Below, piece by piece: positions 1 to 7,384 of a stretch of 36,244 bases of DNA; positions within the stretch are counted from its first letter, which is position 1; every line of letters begins with the position of its first letter. The position numbers and the translations under genes were made by a program. The notes below the pieces were generated by a model that worked only from the letters and a program-made list of their open reading frames with translations, made no database searches and was not told the origin of the DNA. The stretch is from Anaerolineae bacterium (GTDB taxonomy: Bacteria > Chloroflexota > Anaerolineae > Anaerolineales > Villigracilaceae), in the NCBI GenBank assembly GCA_018648605.1, contig JABGQU010000011.1, positions 1 through 36,244 on the forward strand, given 5' to 3'.

Positions 1-1
1 C

Positions 2-154
2 TCAATTTGGGTTGGTCTTTTTCATCTACCCCAAATTATTGAGATGATACGAAATGAAGAACAAAGAAAGGTGGCTAGTATAAAACAAGATACCCCATGT
101 CTTTCAAAGCATTACAGCTTCATTGGTAACTGTTTTATGGAGGCAATGATCTAA
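2..154 (+). CDS. C-terminal fragment of an unidentified protein
   Basis: An open frame enters from the left edge and runs 50 codons to a TAA at 152-154. It reads like protein (for example GLFHLPQIIEMIRNEEQRK, then DTPCLSKHYSFIGNCF) and is followed about 60 bases later by a clean intrinsic terminator, as expected for a gene end. I do not recognise the family from this tail. A 50-codon open frame could arise by chance, so the call depends mainly on its placement before the terminator. Confidence 0.5.
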   Translation, partial: SIWVGLFHLPQIIEMIRNEEQRKVASIKQDTPCLSKHYSFIGNCFMEAMI

Positions 155-214
155 TAACTTGATTTGGTCGCTTTCCCATCAAAAATGGGTAGAGTTATTA
201 TTGAGCCAATAGCG

Positions 215-240
215 AAACCGGCCCTATGGTCGGTTTTTTC
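215..240 (+). terminator. Rho-independent terminator after the edge gene
   Basis: A nine-pair stem (215-223 with 228-236, one G-U pair) closes a CTAT loop and runs into TTTTTTCTTTT. Just upstream, two further pairings are visible: CCCAT/ATGGG at 175-179/185-189, enclosed by TAATAACT/AGTTATTA at 152-159/193-200. The 3' untranslated region is therefore structured. Confidence 0.75.
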
Positions 241-263
241 TTTTAAGTCCGCGGAGGGACAAA

Positions 264-2402
264 ATGAATAAAACAATAAAAATGAAATTTGCTAAAAGGA
301 TGACGGCTGTTATGATAGCCGTTTTTCTGGTGTTAGGATTTTTAGGTACAGCCTCAACACCTGTAGAAGCCAATGGCGCTGCGGAATGGAGCTTTGTTTC
401 TATTCCTGATTTACCTGATGGGGCAGTTGCGCGAAAGTTATGGGCAGATAGTCCTGAGAATGTTTATGTATGGATTGAAGATGGCGATCCGCGCGGGATA
501 TATCTCTATCATTGGGATGGAGCTGTCTGGGCGGAAGAATTGTCTTTGCCGGGGTATCGCTCTGGACTTATTCATGGAAACAGTGCAGATGATATTTTTG
601 TTTCTGCATCGTGTCCCAGTACAGATTGTATAGGTTTTGAGAAGCCGCGAATGTTCCGCTTTGATGGCATTACATGGGCAGAGTTGACGCTGCCTTCTGG
701 CGTTGGGAATATGGTCCGAGGATTATCTGGCGCACCCGGGGAGATGCAAATAGCTGTGAATGGAACCCCAAGTAACAATCCGAATTTTATCTTTGAGTAT
801 GATTACGGCAGCGATACTTGGCAGCAAATTTCAACGACATCCCTTCTTGCCTATGTGAAGGCGATGTATTTCTTGTCAGTTGATGAGGGGTATTACACGG
901 CTTGTTGGGGGCACGCTCGTTGGGATGGGGCTGATTGGGATGCCAAAAAAGAATTTGACTTCTGTGATATTAGCGACTTGTGGGGAACGCGTGATGACTC
1001 AGGGCAACTTCACTTATACACAGTGGGAAAAAACAATTTTGGAAATGGTGTCCGGGTATGGAAATACACTGAGAATCTTAATCCTGATTTGCTCGGGACC
1101 TTTGGCAGCAAATGTGGCTTTGTTTTTGGTGATCCGATTAATGGCAGTTTTATCTGTGGCGGGGTCTATCATATTGGCGGCGCCGCAGGAGTATGGGGCT
1201 CTGCTTGGGATGATGTATATGTCGTAGGGTATTTAGGCTCCGACTTTGACACACGGGGGCGTGTCTATCATTATGATGGCGTATCTTGGCAGCGATTGAC
1301 AGCATTTGGTGATATTCCATATGCGATGAGTGTCGGGGGAAGTGGACCAGATAACGTATGGATTAGTTTGCAAGATGGACGTTTGTTGCACTATGGTCTT
1401 GTTAATCAGGCACCTGTTGCTGGTGCTGGAGGAACCTATATCTCCGATGAGGGCGCTACTTTGACGTTGGATGGCTCAGCTTCTACAGATGCTGATGACA
1501 ATATCGCTCTCTACGAATGGGATTTAGATAATGATGGACTTTATGATGATGCTACGGGCATGACCGCTGACTTTAGCTTTGCTGATGATGGTGTGTATCC
1601 AGTAGGATTGAAAGTAACAGATGATTATGGTGCCTTCGATGTTGATACAGCTGAAGTTACCGTGCTAAATGTTGCGCCAACAATTGAGATGGTCACGATC
1701 CCTGTAGAGCCAGTTCAGACAAGTATAATGGTGGAGGTAAGTGCCCTTATTGCAGATGTAGGGGTGCTGGATACACATACCGCACTTTGGAGTTGGGGAG
1801 ATGGCTCTACAAGTGCAGGTGTGGTTTCCGGATATGACGTTACGGGTTCTCACACATACAATGTTCCTGGACTGTATTCGGTTATTCTCTATGTTGAAGA
1901 CGATGATGGTGGCTTTGCAGAAGAACTTGCCCAATATCTTGTGGTCTATGATCCCAAGGTAGGATTTGTAACCGGCGGCGGGTGGATCTGGTCACCGGAA
2001 GGGGCATTGGCATTGGAGCCGGCGTGGAGCGGAAAGGTTACCTTTGGCTTTGTAAGCAAATATGTCAAGGGCAATATTCCACCGGTGGGTAATACCGAGA
2101 TCCGCTTGCAGACCGAGACGATGCAATTTGCCAGCACCTCTTATGATTGGTTGGTAGTTAACGAGAACCAGGCAATTTTTACAGGAAGAGGTATGTTGGA
2201 TGAAGTGCCTGGTTATGGTTTTCTGATCGCAGTGACGGATGAATTGCCCAAAGGGAATAATGGTGCAGATAAAATCCGCATCAAGATTTGGGAACTTGTT
2301 ACAGGCGATCTGATTTATGATAGCCAATTTGGTGCCGCGATAGATTCGGCGCCGACGGTGCTTCTTGAAGGAGGTACGATCGTTATCCATAAAGCGAAGT
2401 AG
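264..2402 (+). CDS. Secreted PKD-domain protein with N-terminal beta-propeller-like region
   Basis: A 712-residue exported protein. Residues 1-36 form a signal peptide (basic start, hydrophobic core, TPVEA cleavage region). Residues about 37-380 carry spaced WDG/FDG...W motifs (HWDGAVW, RFDGITW, HYDGVSW) like beta-propeller blades. Two PKD-like domains follow (about 381-468 and 469-565), the second with WSWGDGSTSAG and a SHTYNVPGLY strand. The last 147 residues start GFVTGGGW and match the C-terminal domain often attached to bacterial PKD proteins (post-COAP-1 type). It is probably a surface or secreted adhesion protein, but substrate and anchoring are unknown. The start is set by GGAGGG at 253-258. 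The gene stands alone between two terminators. Confidence 0.85.
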   Translation: MNKTIKMKFAKRMTAVMIAVFLVLGFLGTASTPVEANGAAEWSFVSIPDLPDGAVARKLWADSPENVYVWIEDGDPRGIYLYHWDGAVWAEELSLPGYRSGLIHGNSADDIFVSASCPSTDCIGFEKPRMFRFDGITWAELTLPSGVGNMVRGLSGAPGEMQIAVNGTPSNNPNFIFEYDYGSDTWQQISTTSLLAYVKAMYFLSVDEGYYTACWGHARWDGADWDAKKEFDFCDISDLWGTRDDSGQLHLYTVGKNNFGNGVRVWKYTENLNPDLLGTFGSKCGFVFGDPINGSFICGGVYHIGGAAGVWGSAWDDVYVVGYLGSDFDTRGRVYHYDGVSWQRLTAFGDIPYAMSVGGSGPDNVWISLQDGRLLHYGLVNQAPVAGAGGTYISDEGATLTLDGSASTDADDNIALYEWDLDNDGLYDDATGMTADFSFADDGVYPVGLKVTDDYGAFDVDTAEVTVLNVAPTIEMVTIPVEPVQTSIMVEVSALIADVGVLDTHTALWSWGDGSTSAGVVSGYDVTGSHTYNVPGLYSVILYVEDDDGGFAEELAQYLVVYDPKVGFVTGGGWIWSPEGALALEPAWSGKVTFGFVSKYVKGNIPPVGNTEIRLQTETMQFASTSYDWLVVNENQAIFTGRGMLDEVPGYGFLIAVTDELPKGNNGADKIRIKIWELVTGDLIYDSQFGAAIDSAPTVLLEGGTIVIHKAK

Positions 2403-2419
2403 GAAAAATTGACGAAGTT

Positions 2420-2453
2420 AATAGTCCCTGTTTTAAAAAGAACAGGGACTATT
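2420..2453. terminator. Bidirectional terminator between convergent genes
   Basis: A perfect 13-bp inverted repeat (2420-2432 and 2441-2453) with an 8-base A/T loop lies between the stop codons of the PKD protein (+) and the SAM hydrolase (-). The flanks are A/T-rich on both sides, so it can serve both directions. Confidence 0.8.
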
Positions 2454-2456
2454 GAT

Positions 2457-3236
2457 TTAAATATATACTTCCACCACATCCCCAACCTTTGCTCCCACCT
2501 TCTTCGCCGCACTCCCATTCACAACAGCAACTTCCAAATACCCGCCGCTATCGCTCAACGCGACCAGTGTGCCGACTTCACGATGCCCGTAAGATTTTAC
2601 GAGTCCTTTGATCTCATGCCCCAAAATGCGAATTATTGGATCACCTTCGATTTGCTCGGTGCGTAAGTCTGTGCGGATATTGCCGAAGTGGTCGATCAGG
2701 GTGATATGCGCCAACCAGCCCGTATCCGTTTTTTCGGGCGTAGATAATCCTAGCAACGTGGGATTGCCAATCGGTGTGCCCAGCTCTTCGAGCGGGACTC
2801 CCGCTGCCAAATGCGCACCAACGGGCGCGAAAAGATCACGTCCATGAAAGGTGCCGGTGATGCTTTTTAGCCAGTAATCGGGATTATCCAGATCGACAAA
2901 GGTCATCGGTAGATGTTTCTCTTCGGCAGCCTGTATGAGCGGCGTGAGCAAGCCGTTATCAGGGGCGACGTACCGCTGCATCCCCAATTGGGCGGCGATC
3001 GCCCGTCTTTTTGTCCCCACGCCAGGGTCCACCACTGCCACATGTACCGTTCCCTCAGGAAAAAATGGGGCAACCCGCGAGAGCGTGATTGCGCCTTGCA
3101 GCACATTTTGGGGCTCTATCTGATGTGAGAGATCGGCGATTTTCACATCGGGACAAATGCCCCAAATAACGCCTTTCATCACGCCGATAAAACCGTCTTG
3201 TGTGCCAAAATCTGTTAGCAGTGTCAGTATGCCCAT
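2457..3236 (-). CDS. S-adenosyl-L-methionine hydrolase (adenosine-forming)
   Basis: A 259-residue member of the SAM hydroxide adenosyltransferase family (formerly DUF62), related to the SAM chlorinase and fluorinase enzymes. Members of the main branch hydrolyse S-adenosylmethionine to adenosine and methionine. Visible family motifs are LLTDFGTQDGFIGVMKG at the N terminus, VVDPGVGTKRR, PDNGLL, FHGRDLFAP (aspartate/histidine active-site region) and HFGNIRTDL in the C-terminal domain. Length is normal for the family. The start is supported by AAGGAG about 7 bases upstream of the ATG. It is transcribed alone, divergent from the membrane protein gene. I see nothing pointing to halogenase activity. 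Confidence 0.9.
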   Translation of the reverse strand: MGILTLLTDFGTQDGFIGVMKGVIWGICPDVKIADLSHQIEPQNVLQGAITLSRVAPFFPEGTVHVAVVDPGVGTKRRAIAAQLGMQRYVAPDNGLLTPLIQAAEEKHLPMTFVDLDNPDYWLKSITGTFHGRDLFAPVGAHLAAGVPLEELGTPIGNPTLLGLSTPEKTDTGWLAHITLIDHFGNIRTDLRTEQIEGDPIIRILGHEIKGLVKSYGHREVGTLVALSDSGGYLEVAVVNGSAAKKVGAKVGDVVEVYI

Positions 3237-3299
3237 ATTTGGCTACTCCTTTTTAATGGTAGGATAAAGTATTATTTTACTCGTTTTGCGAGGTGACTT

Positions 3300-5861
3300 A
3301 TGTCTGAAACAGAACGTACCCCCAAAGAAATTCTTACTGAAATTCACACAGGTTTGCGCGCGTCAAAAGCTGAAGAGCGTCAGGAGAGCCTTACTGCATT
3401 GAACACGCTCGCTTATAGCAGCGGTGCGATCTTGCGCGAACTTGAGAAGATGGCGCTTTCAGACCGCAGCAAAGCTGTGCGCGAGACCGCTTTAGAGACT
3501 TTGCAGACGCCGCTTTATCGTCAGCTTCAAACACGACAGGCGCGTTTGCCTCAACACTCACGCCGCATGATCGTGGATGAGATCGCCATCTGGGAGAAGG
3601 ATGGATTGCTCGATGAGTCGCGCTCGCAAATCTTGCGCCAACGATACGATTTTGACCTGAAACCTGCTCCCGTTGACCAAAAATCTGCCCTGTCCCAGCC
3701 GCAGCCCGCCAAGCCAAAAGCGACTCTGGCGCAGACTCTCTTCAGCGAGACGAGTATCAAAGTGGCGTTATATTTGGGGGCATTTTTCATCGTAGCAGCA
3801 GCAGCGATTTTTGCGGCTATTTTTGAAGCCTTGCGCCTGCCGATTTTACTCCTTTTCACATTGATCTTTGGCGGCGGCTCATTGGTCTTGAAAAAGAAAT
3901 TGCCACAGCCAAGTTTTACACTTTTTATCATCTTCTCGGTGCTTCTGCCGATTGATTTTAGCGTTATCGCAGATACTCTTATTCTAGATGGTCAGGGAAT
4001 TTCTATTTACTGGATGATCGTCTACCTCCTGATGACTGGTGTCTGGGCCTTCGCCACCTGGTTCTTCCGCTCGCGTTTCTTCAGCCTGATGGCACTTGTT
4101 TCTGTAGGTGTTTCATTATTTTATTTGGCGAATCTTTTCAACGATCCGCCAGTTGATCTTTATCTGCTGCTACTTTCACTTTCCGGGTTAGGGAGTTTAG
4201 GGGCGGTCAAATTGCTTAAAAAATGGCAGGATGAGCAATTTGCTCTCCCACTTTTCTGGCTGACACAGGCGCAAGAGATTGTGCTGCTTATGATCTCGTT
4301 TTTTGCCTTTCTCTTCCATTATGATGATCCGTCTTTTGAAAATGTCTGGTGGCTGGCGACAAGCGCAATCTGGTATCTGGGCGCAGCGTTTTATCTCTTG
4401 AGCAACTGGATAAAAAAGAATTTAGTTTTCCGTGCATTGGTGATTATGTGCATGATGCCGCTTGCCTGGCTTTTTATCAACACTTTCGATGCAAACGAGA
4501 ATGCTCAAGCGGTCAGCTTTCTCGTCTGGGGTGTTCTTTTTGCGTTGAGTGGAGAAGCTTTGGGCACGCGCAAGGAAGGTAAATTTCATGAATACGGGCA
4601 ATTGCTGATCTTAGGTGCTGCGCCTTTAGTGGGTTTGTCGGCTTTACTTGGTTTAGCCCAAAGCGAGAATATGGGATTTTTACTCTCATTAAGTGTGGCG
4701 ATTCTCTACACACTCTTGAACGTTTACCGCTCCCGCCTTTGGATGTGGGCTTATGCTTTGGTCGCAACACTTGCCGCGTATTTCCTTTTCTACGAATTGG
4801 ATTTCATGCGAAACCGCGAATTCTTCTATGGTTTCAAGTTGCTCATCCCCGCGCTGCTTTTGCTCTTGCCCGATATGATCTTTAAAAATGATTTCATGAT
4901 CAATCTTTCGTGGCGCTTGCCGCCACGCCTGCTTGGGGCAGGGTTGGTTTTGGTCAATACCATCGCCATACTGGATGTTTCCAACGAGAATCTCTGGAAA
5001 ACGGCCCTCATCTTTGGCATTTATGCTCTCTTGGGCATGGGCTACGCTCTGCGCTATTTCCCAGAGTATGCTTATATCGCAAGTGCCGCCTTTGTCCTGA
5101 TGCTGGTCTATATCTTGCGCAACCAAGCTGCTGAGCATTGGATCGTCCCGCTGATCTCATTGGCGGTGATTTTCTATTTCGTCGGGGTTGGGTTAGCACG
5201 TTTCGAGCGCGAAAAGTGGGCGCGGGTCTATATCATCAGTGGCTTGGTGCTTGGCACACTGGTCGCATTGAGCGTCCCCTTTGAAGATTTGGGCGTTAGC
5301 AAGAGCATTGTCGTTGTCATCGCGGCGGGGCTTTTCACTATCGAAGCTTTTCGCAAGCGCAATCTCTGGTTGGGTTTCCCCGCGAATGCCCTCTATTTGA
5401 TGGCATATTTCATGATCCTGCTCAATTTTGAGATCGACCAGCCGCAGTTTTATTCTGTCGCCGCAGCAGGCTTGGGGATGCTGATGCACTATCTCCTCGT
5501 GCGCGCAGGCAGTAAAACCAGCGCCTTCGTCACGGGGATGCTCTCGCAGTTGATTCTACTCTCCACGACCTATATCCAGATGCTCTCAGAAGGAGAGTTT
5601 GTCTATTTTGTGGTGCTTTTCTTTCAGGCGTTGGCAGTGCTGATCTATGGGATCGTTATCCGCTCTCGCAGCATGGTTGTCACGCCGATCATTTTCCTCG
5701 TCCTGGGTGTGCTGACGATCGCCCTCAATTTGCTCGGAGAATTGAGCATCTTCCTGATCGGCTGCACTGGTATCTTTTTGTTGTTATTCGGGATTGGCGC
5801 GCTGATCCTGCGCGAGAGATTTGCAGAACTCCGTGAACAATTGGATGATTGGAACGCGTAG
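3300..5861 (+). CDS. Large polytopic membrane protein of unknown function
   Basis: An 853-residue protein. Residues 1-80 are soluble and helical, reading like one or two HEAT-type repeats (RQESLTALNTLAYSSGAILRE, cut short here, then DRSKAVRETALETL). A Pro/Gln/Lys-rich linker follows to about residue 145, then roughly 20 hydrophobic segments to the C terminus with short polar connectors. This layout resembles other long DUF2157-like integral membrane proteins. There are no catalytic motifs that I recognise. The start is chosen by GAGGTGA at 3290-3296. It stands alone, divergent from the SAM hydrolase and ending before a strong hairpin. It could be a transporter or an envelope scaffold; neither is supported directly. 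Confidence 0.75.
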   Translation: MSETERTPKEILTEIHTGLRASKAEERQESLTALNTLAYSSGAILRELEKMALSDRSKAVRETALETLQTPLYRQLQTRQARLPQHSRRMIVDEIAIWEKDGLLDESRSQILRQRYDFDLKPAPVDQKSALSQPQPAKPKATLAQTLFSETSIKVALYLGAFFIVAAAAIFAAIFEALRLPILLLFTLIFGGGSLVLKKKLPQPSFTLFIIFSVLLPIDFSVIADTLILDGQGISIYWMIVYLLMTGVWAFATWFFRSRFFSLMALVSVGVSLFYLANLFNDPPVDLYLLLLSLSGLGSLGAVKLLKKWQDEQFALPLFWLTQAQEIVLLMISFFAFLFHYDDPSFENVWWLATSAIWYLGAAFYLLSNWIKKNLVFRALVIMCMMPLAWLFINTFDANENAQAVSFLVWGVLFALSGEALGTRKEGKFHEYGQLLILGAAPLVGLSALLGLAQSENMGFLLSLSVAILYTLLNVYRSRLWMWAYALVATLAAYFLFYELDFMRNREFFYGFKLLIPALLLLLPDMIFKNDFMINLSWRLPPRLLGAGLVLVNTIAILDVSNENLWKTALIFGIYALLGMGYALRYFPEYAYIASAAFVLMLVYILRNQAAEHWIVPLISLAVIFYFVGVGLARFEREKWARVYIISGLVLGTLVALSVPFEDLGVSKSIVVVIAAGLFTIEAFRKRNLWLGFPANALYLMAYFMILLNFEIDQPQFYSVAAAGLGMLMHYLLVRAGSKTSAFVTGMLSQLILLSTTYIQMLSEGEFVYFVVLFFQALAVLIYGIVIRSRSMVVTPIIFLVLGVLTIALNLLGELSIFLIGCTGIFLLLFGIGALILRERFAELREQLDDWNA

Positions 5862-5898
5862 CCGCTCTCCTTTCAAATTGCTTCCGCTATAAGAAGAC

Positions 5899-5923
5899 CT
5901 CCGAAGTTGCCAAAACTTCGGAG
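5899..5923. terminator. Terminator hairpin between membrane-protein gene and tRNA
   Basis: A perfect 10-bp stem (5899-5908 with 5914-5923) with a 5-base loop lies 38 bases after the stop codon of the membrane protein gene and 13 bases beyond the 3' end of the minus-strand tRNA. T-rich stretches follow on both strands, so it can end both transcripts. Confidence 0.7.
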
Positions 5924-5935
5924 ATCTTTACGTAG

Positions 5936-6008
5936 TGGGTCAGGTCGGACTCGAACCGACAGCCGACGACTTATGAGGCCGCTGTTCTAACCATTGAACT
6001 ACTGACCC
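5936..6008 (-). tRNA. tRNA with CAU anticodon (elongator Met or lysidine-modified Ile2)
   Basis: The 73-nt cloverleaf folds completely. The acceptor stem GGGTCAG/CTGACCC is perfect. The D-arm is GTTC/GAAC. The anticodon stem is GCGGC/GTCGT (two G-U pairs) with loop CTCATAA, so the anticodon is CAT. The variable loop has 5 nt, and the T-arm is GTCGG/CCGAC around TTCGAGT. The discriminator is A and CCA is not encoded. The G1-C72 pair and the lack of three G-C pairs in the anticodon stem exclude the initiator tRNA. Whether it is elongator Met or tRNA-Ile2 read by TilS cannot be settled from sequence alone. Confidence 0.95.
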
Positions 6009-6019
6009 ATGAAAACAAA

Positions 6020-6046
6020 AAAACGCTCCCACACGGGGAGCGTTTT
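6020..6046 (-). terminator. Strong intrinsic terminator on the minus strand
   Basis: An 11-bp stem (6020-6030 with 6036-6046) with loop ACACG. Read on the minus strand it ends in TTTTTTTGTTTT. It lies just upstream of the tRNA, so it closes an RNA that starts before it on the minus strand. Confidence 0.85.
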
Positions 6047-6144
6047 GAAGAAAAGAGAGTCTTCTCGTCTTAAAGCACCACAGCCCGGCGGGTTCGTCGG
6101 TTATGCAGGGATATGCTTATCAGAGAGAAGGTATGTTTCATGAT
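6020..6144 (-). ncRNA. Candidate small RNA of about 125 nt with own promoter and terminator
   Basis: On the minus strand a complete promoter (6151-6179) is followed about 125 nt later by a strong intrinsic terminator (6020-6046), with no credible gene between. The only frame there is 23 codons (start 6141), rich in arginine, with no ribosome site, so translation is unlikely. The body has GC-rich complementary segments (ACCCGCCGGGC around 6083-6093). It shows none of the conserved marks of SRP RNA, tmRNA or RNase P RNA that I know. The family is unknown; a 6S-like or regulatory RNA is possible. Confidence 0.5.
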
Positions 6145-6150
6145 GGGGAG

Positions 6151-6179
6151 ATTATACACGAAGATTGTCGAGACTACAA
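6151..6179 (-). promoter_or_regulatory. Promoter of the candidate small RNA
   Basis: Minus strand: TTGTAG (6174-6179), 17-base spacer, perfect TATAAT (6151-6156). Transcription would start near 6144. The -35 box lies in one arm of the 15-bp palindrome at 6171-6203. Confidence 0.7.
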
Positions 6180-6203
6180 AAATCTTTAAGATTTTTGTAG
6201 TCT
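6171..6203. promoter_or_regulatory. 15-bp perfect palindrome after the Sir2 gene
   Basis: Arms 6171-6185 and 6189-6203 are exact complements with a 3-base loop. The element starts 4 bases beyond the Sir2 stop codon. As RNA it is a stable hairpin that could end or protect the Sir2 mRNA, although no T-run follows. As DNA it overlaps the -35 box of the next promoter and could be an operator. Confidence 0.55.
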
Positions 6204-6207
6204 GTGT

Positions 6208-7020
6208 TTATCCCCAAACTTCATATACCAATTTCGGCAAAATCTCACCCGATTTGCCATGTAGGGCAAAGTCAACATAAGGCGTGAGTGGGGTTGGGTC
6301 AAGATTTACCTCGACGACTGCTGCGCCTTGTCGATGCGCTTCCCCGGCAAGTGACGCGGCGGGCTGCACCAAGCCCGATGTGCCGATCGAGAAGAAGATG
6401 TGGCAATTGGCAGCGGCTTCCAGCGCGGCGTCGAACGCACCCAGCGGCAGGGATTCGCCGAACCAGACTACGTCTGGGCGCAGGTAGGCGCCACATTTTT
6501 CGCAGCGGGGAACGCCAGTGTCATTGCGAGGAGCATGCTTTTGCGAGGCGGCAATCTCCTTGTGCATAGAGGGAGATTGCTTCGCTTCACTCGCAATGAC
6601 AGGCTCTTCCCACTCATCCACTACACCGCAACCATCATAGCATTTCACCTGTTGAATATTGCCATGTAACTCCAGCACATTTTGACTGCCAGCCTGGCGA
6701 TGATAGCCATCCACATTTTGGGTGATGAGGGTGAAGCTGGAGACGCGATGCTCCATCTCGACGAGGGCAAAATGACTGGGGTTGGGGGTGGCTTCAGCAA
6801 CTTTATTTCGCCGCATCGCGTACCAGTCCCAGACCAGCTTGGGGTCACGAGCGAAGGCTTCTGGCGTTGCCAGGTCTTCAGGGCGGTATTTTGACCAGTG
6901 TCCATCTTGAGCGTCACGGAAGGTTTTTAATCCGGATTCGGCAGAAATCCCTGCCCCTGTAAGCACTGCAATACGAGTCGCCTTTTTGAGAAATCGAATT
7001 AATTCTGCGGAAATTTCCAT
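6208..7020 (-). CDS. cobB: Sir2-family NAD-dependent protein deacylase with repeat insertion
   Basis: A 270-residue sirtuin that removes acyl groups from lysines using NAD. The NAD-binding motif GAGISAESGLKTFRD is at 22-36, TQNVDG at 100-105, and catalytic His119 lies in LELHGN. Zinc cysteines are Cys127, Cys131, Cys173 and Cys176, and GTSG starts at 213. Residues 141-168 (VIASEAKQS...APRNDT) are not part of the family: they are encoded by an 81-bp palindromic repeat inserted in frame between the two cysteine pairs, so the zinc loop is about 27 residues longer than normal. The remaining length is typical of bacterial sirtuins. It is transcribed alone, divergent from feoA. Activity is plausible because all catalytic residues survive. 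Confidence 0.92.
   Translation of the reverse strand: MEISAELIRFLKKATRIAVLTGAGISAESGLKTFRDAQDGHWSKYRPEDLATPEAFARDPKLVWDWYAMRRNKVAEATPNPSHFALVEMEHRVSSFTLITQNVDGYHRQAGSQNVLELHGNIQQVKCYDGCGVVDEWEEPVIASEAKQSPSMHKEIAASQKHAPRNDTGVPRCEKCGAYLRPDVVWFGESLPLGAFDAALEAAANCHIFFSIGTSGLVQPAASLAGEAHRQGAAVVEVNLDPTPLTPYVDFALHGKSGEILPKLVYEVWG
6519..6601. repeat. Palindromic repeat, copy 1, inserted in frame in the Sir2 gene
   Basis: Outer 12-bp inverted repeats TGTCATTGCGAG (6519-6530) and its complement (6590-6601) enclose an inner pair GCAATCTCC (6551-6559)/GGAGATTGC (6572-6580). The unit between the 11-bp arms (6520-6600) is 81 bases, a multiple of three with no stop in the host frame. Related copies lie at 16150-16238 and 21719-21807. 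This is a non-coding-type dispersed element translated as the peptide VIASEAKQS and following residues. Confidence 0.85.
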
Positions 7021-7085
7021 CTTTGTTTTCCTTTTTTCCTGTATACTTGCTGGGCTAATTTTACCGTAGAGATGATGATTGTCAC

Positions 7086-7114
7086 TTGGCTAAGTTTGTT
7101 ATTTAGGATATAAG
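7086..7114 (+). promoter_or_regulatory. feoAB promoter with operator-like dyad
   Basis: TTGGCT (7086-7091), 17-base spacer, TATAAG (7109-7114). An inverted repeat CTAAGT-TTGTT-ATTTAG (7090-7106) fills the spacer, a classical place for a metal-dependent repressor of the DtxR/MntR or Fur type. The half-sites are imperfect (5 of 6). Confidence 0.5.
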
Positions 7115-7144
7115 TTGTCGGAAATCTATAGTTGAGGTATTTGG

Positions 7145-7384
7145 ATGCTTTTATTGGATGTTGAAAAAGGGGATTGGGTGCGTATTGTGCGTTTGGATGG
7201 GGGGGCAGGCTTGCAAGATAAATTGACACAACACGGGCTATACCCGGGCGATTGTGTACGTGTTTTACGTACCGCGCCTATGGGTGGCCCTTTACTAGTA
7301 GATGTGCATGGGCGAGAAATTGCATTGGGGCGTGGCATTGCCGGAAAAATTCTTGTCGAGGAGTCTGAATGCGAGTCGCTTTAA
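7145..7384 (+). CDS. feoA: FeoA, ferrous iron transport protein A
   Basis: A 79-residue cytosolic SH3-like protein that partners FeoB in ferrous iron uptake. It shows the family pattern: GDWVRIVRLDGG, a central GLYPGDCVRVLRTAPMGGP, and REIALGRGIAGKILVE at the end. GAGGTAT about 7 bases upstream sets the start. It overlaps feoB by 16 bases, so the two are translationally coupled and co-transcribed. The dyad in the promoter suggests repression by iron, which is inferred. Confidence 0.92.
   Translation: MLLLDVEKGDWVRIVRLDGGAGLQDKLTQHGLYPGDCVRVLRTAPMGGPLLVDVHGREIALGRGIAGKILVEESECESL

Noticed and set aside
152-240. Riboswitch controlling the PKD protein gene
   Set aside because: The stems and possible TTGG/CCAA pseudoknot do not match a class I know, and they follow an open frame directly, so a 3' untranslated region with terminator is simpler.
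5936-6008. Initiator tRNA-fMet
   Set aside because: It has a G1-C72 pair and lacks the three G-C pairs at the anticodon stem base.
6070-6141. 23-codon arginine-rich leader peptide in the candidate small RNA
   Set aside because: No ribosome site (CTCCCC precedes the ATG) and no amino-acid biosynthesis gene downstream.
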